Shown here one piece after another: positions 5,022 to 7,344 of a stretch of 7,344 nt of DNA. The first letter of the stretch is position 1. Every line of letters starts with the position of its first letter. Made by a program: the position numbers and the translations under genes. Source of the DNA: Actinomycetota bacterium (GTDB lineage: Bacteria; Actinomycetota; Acidimicrobiia; Spongiisociales; UBA5794); contig QMQC01000082.1 of NCBI GenBank assembly GCA_003648875.1, positions 1 to 7,344 of the forward strand. The letters are read 5' to 3'. The notes below the pieces were generated by a model that had not been told where the DNA came from, did no database searches, and was given only the letters and a program-made list of their open reading frames with translations.

Positions 5022-7344
5022 TTGGCGTCTGAAGCTGACTATCGCCTGCCGCGAACCGTTGTTCCGAGTCACTACGACATCGAGATCGAACCCGACCTCG
5101 CGACAGCATCATTCGTTGGGTCCGTCGGGATCGATGTCCATGTTGCCCAACCGACGGATGCGATCGTTCTCAACGCGATCGAACTCGAACTCCACGATGC
5201 GACCGTCACCGTGGGTGACTCGGTTCAAATGGCCGTGGTGTCGCTTGACGATCGAACCGAACGCGCAACCCTGAGGCTCGACTCGGAGATCCCTGTCGGT
5301 CCGGTGCACATTGCGATCAGCTTCACAGGAACTCTCAACGACGACCTTCGTGGTTTCTATCGCTCCGTCTACAAGACAGACGACGGCGTCGAGAAGACGA
5401 TCGCGACAACCCAGTTCGAGGCCACAGACGCAAGACGTGCGTTCCCATGTTGGGACCAGCCGGACCTCAAGGCAACATACACTGTGACGCTCATCGTCGA
5501 GGCCGGACTCATGGCGGTCTCGAACGCCGCAGAGGTATCTCGCGAAGAACTCGATTCCGGCAAGATGAGAGTCACTTTTGCACAGACGATGAAGATGTCC
5601 ACCTACCTCGTGGCATTCATCGTTGGTGAGCTCGAGGCGACAGATCCCCTCGATGTCGATGGGACGCCGTTGCGCATCATCTCCCCTCCGGGCAACGAGC
5701 ACCTCACGCTGTTTGCGCTCGACATGGGAGCGCACTCGCTGCGTTACTTCTCGAGCTACTACGACATCCCATATCCGGGTGACAAACTCGATATGGTTGC
5801 GATTCCGGATTTCTCCTTCGGGGCAATGGAGAACCTCGGGTGCATCACTTATCGCGAAACCGCCCTCCTGCTCGATACTGAGAAGGCAACCCAGGCCGAA
5901 GCACAGCGAGTCGCTGATGTGATCGCCCATGAGATCGCGCACATGTGGTTCGGCGATCTCGTGACGATGAAGTGGTGGAACGGCATCTGGCTGAACGAAG
6001 CATTTGCCACATTTGCGGAGATGAAGTGCGTCGACGCCTACAAGCCAGATTGGAAACGGTGGCTCGCCTTCAGCCAGTTCCGCAGCATGAGCCAGGAGAC
6101 CGACGCGCTCAGCGCAACGCGACCCGTCGAACTGTCTGTCGAGTCACCCGAAGAGGCCAACGCCATGTTCGACGTGCTCACGTATCAGAAGGGTTCCTCC
6201 GTCCTTCGCATGCTGGAGCAGTACCTCGGAGAGGAAACCTTCCGCGCCGGTGTGACCAGATATCTCAAGACACACGCATACTCGAACACGGACACGCCCG
6301 ACCTATGGGCCGCGCTCGAAGCAGAGTCGGGTGAGCCCGTGGGCGAGATCATGGACACCTGGATCTTCCAGGGTGGCTATCCGAGGTTGTCCGTTTCCAC
6401 GAACGGTGAGGAATACAGCGTCTCTCAGGAGCACTTCCGATTCCTCGGTCGGGGCGACAAGACATGGCAGGTTCCGGTCCTCTATCGCTCGACTGAAGGC
6501 GAAGGGAAGGTCGTCGTCGGTGACGAGCCGGCGATCATCGAAGCGGGTGATGACCTGGTCATCAACGCAGGCGGTGAGGGCTTCTATCGGGTCAGCTACG
6601 AAGGCGACTTACTCGATGGCATCGTCGACCGGCTCGTCGACCTCGATCCCATCGAGCGATACTCGATGGTGTCTGACTCGATGGCTAACGTCCTCGCGGG
6701 TGACGCGATGGCAGCAGACTTCCTGTCCCTTGTGTTCCGCCTCACTGATGAGGACGAGCCTGACGTGTGGATGGTGGCGCTCGGAGGACTCGGCGAACTT
6801 GACCGGATCGTGTCGTCCGATGACCGAAAAGCTCTGCAGGAGTTCGTCACAGAACTCCTGTCGAACAAGGCGCACGAACTTGGTTGGGCCGTTGAAGATG
6901 GCGAGTCTGAACGAACGCGTGCAATGCGTGGCTTGCTCCTGAAGTCACTCGGCAATCTCGGCAACGACCGCGAGACCATCGAGACCGCTCGCAGAATGCG
7001 CGGTGCAGACGATGAACTTGATCCTGAGGTCGCGGATGCTGCGTTGAGCATCGTTGCGTCCAACGGCTCCGTGGGCGACTTCGACGAGTTCCTCGAGACG
7101 TCCGAGAACGCCAAGAATCCGCAGACGAGGATCAAGTACCTCAGGGCTGCGACGCAGATTCCTGACAAGGCTGCCGCCGAGCGCATGTTCAGCATGGTGT
7201 TGGACGGAACGATCCGACCCCAGGACGCATTCTGGGTGGTCGCGCTGCTGCTCGGCAACCGGGACACGGGCGCATTCGTGTGGGATCTCATCACTGAGAA
7301 CTGGGATGCAACGGTTGGGGCCATGCCGGTACTGAACGGTCGTC
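5022..7344 (+). CDS. pepN: M1 family zinc aminopeptidase (PepN/ERAP-like), 3' truncated
   Basis: Zinc metallopeptidase that removes N-terminal residues from peptides, probably in the cytoplasm because no signal peptide is visible. From TTG 5022 the frame stays open to the window edge: 774 residues, with perhaps 60-100 missing if the family's usual length of about 850 holds. The N-terminal beta domain begins YRLPRTVVPSHYDIEIEPD (7-25) and includes TQFEATDARRAFPCWDQPDL. The substrate N-terminus-binding motif is GAMEN at 267-271. The zinc site is HEIAH (His303, Glu304, His307), with the third ligand Glu326 in LNEAFA, exactly the HExxH-x18-E spacing. Catalytic Tyr388 lies in YQKGSS. From about residue 510 the protein is a helical, charged ERAP1_C-like domain that is cut off. 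A 112-base gap with a terminator separates it from ccmG, so it is probably a separate transcription unit, with no evident link to cytochrome maturation. Confidence 0.96.
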   Translation, partial: MASEADYRLPRTVVPSHYDIEIEPDLATASFVGSVGIDVHVAQPTDAIVLNAIELELHDATVTVGDSVQMAVVSLDDRTERATLRLDSEIPVGPVHIAISFTGTLNDDLRGFYRSVYKTDDGVEKTIATTQFEATDARRAFPCWDQPDLKATYTVTLIVEAGLMAVSNAAEVSREELDSGKMRVTFAQTMKMSTYLVAFIVGELEATDPLDVDGTPLRIISPPGNEHLTLFALDMGAHSLRYFSSYYDIPYPGDKLDMVAIPDFSFGAMENLGCITYRETALLLDTEKATQAEAQRVADVIAHEIAHMWFGDLVTMKWWNGIWLNEAFATFAEMKCVDAYKPDWKRWLAFSQFRSMSQETDALSATRPVELSVESPEEANAMFDVLTYQKGSSVLRMLEQYLGEETFRAGVTRYLKTHAYSNTDTPDLWAALEAESGEPVGEIMDTWIFQGGYPRLSVSTNGEEYSVSQEHFRFLGRGDKTWQVPVLYRSTEGEGKVVVGDEPAIIEAGDDLVINAGGEGFYRVSYEGDLLDGIVDRLVDLDPIERYSMVSDSMANVLAGDAMAADFLSLVFRLTDEDEPDVWMVALGGLGELDRIVSSDDRKALQEFVTELLSNKAHELGWAVEDGESERTRAMRGLLLKSLGNLGNDRETIETARRMRGADDELDPEVADAALSIVASNGSVGDFDEFLETSENAKNPQTRIKYLRAATQIPDKAAAERMFSMVLDGTIRPQDAFWVVALLLGNRDTGAFVWDLITENWDATVGAMPVLNGR

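Noticed and set aside
5109..5942. 277-codon open frame on the minus strand inside the aminopeptidase gene
   Set aside because: It lies fully antisense to a gene with all M1 catalytic motifs; its translation is rich in Arg, Glu, His and Cys with no recognisable domain. High GC produces such shadow frames.
6331..6942. 203-codon plus-strand open frame within the aminopeptidase
   Set aside because: It is out of frame with the M1 protein, Ser/Arg/Thr-rich, and overlaps sequence that continues the peptidase frame without a break.
6596..7324. 242-codon open frame on the minus strand near the window end
   Set aside because: It is Ser/Arg-rich with no domain, and sits opposite the continuous M1 C-terminal domain.
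1..7344. CRISPR array, insertion sequence, tRNA, rRNA or novel defence system
   Set aside because: I saw no regular repeat-spacer pattern, no transposase motif or terminal repeats, no tRNA-like cloverleaf and no defence-type domain. The only gap over 100 bases (4910-5021) is explained by a terminator and a gene leader.

Overview
The window is one strand of tightly packed coding DNA, all read left to right. It holds most of a System I (Ccm) cytochrome c maturation operon followed by a separate M1-family aminopeptidase gene. G+C is moderately high. The style of the Ccm proteins, an ERAP-like M1 peptidase without a signal peptide, and the frequent GTG/TTG starts suggest a high-GC bacterium, most likely an Actinobacteriota lineage such as Acidimicrobiia. 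That placement is an inference from protein style, and no marker gene here proves it.

Layout: positions 1-527 are the 3' part of ccmC (heme delivery). They are followed by ccmD (527-679, tiny membrane helper), ccmE (676-1086, periplasmic heme chaperone), ccmF (1083-3113, heme lyase core), ccmH (3106-3519, apocytochrome thiol reductase), ccmI (3516-4307, TPR apocytochrome chaperone) and ccmG (4304-4909, thioredoxin-like reductant). Each gene overlaps the next by 1, 4, 4, 8, 4 and 4 bases, so the block is almost certainly one translationally coupled transcript. ccmA, ccmB and the start of ccmC would be expected upstream, outside the window. A terminator-like hairpin with a short T run lies at 4932-4959, then a possible promoter and a strong Shine-Dalgarno before a TTG-initiated aminopeptidase gene (5022 to the window end, 3' truncated).

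How it works: CcmC, with CcmD and the expected CcmAB transporter, loads heme onto CcmE. CcmE passes it to CcmF. CcmG and CcmH keep the CXXCH thiols of the apocytochrome reduced, CcmI presents the apocytochrome, and CcmF makes the thioether bonds. The M1 peptidase is a neighbour with no evident role in this pathway.

No novel system is apparent; this is a recognisable housekeeping region. The points most worth a second look are a CcmC whose tryptophan-rich heme-binding motif is ruined over about 20 bases while its flanks are intact (true divergence or local sequence error), a CcmI that lacks the usual first membrane helix, and a CcmF whose only four cysteines form two apparent extracytoplasmic pairs.
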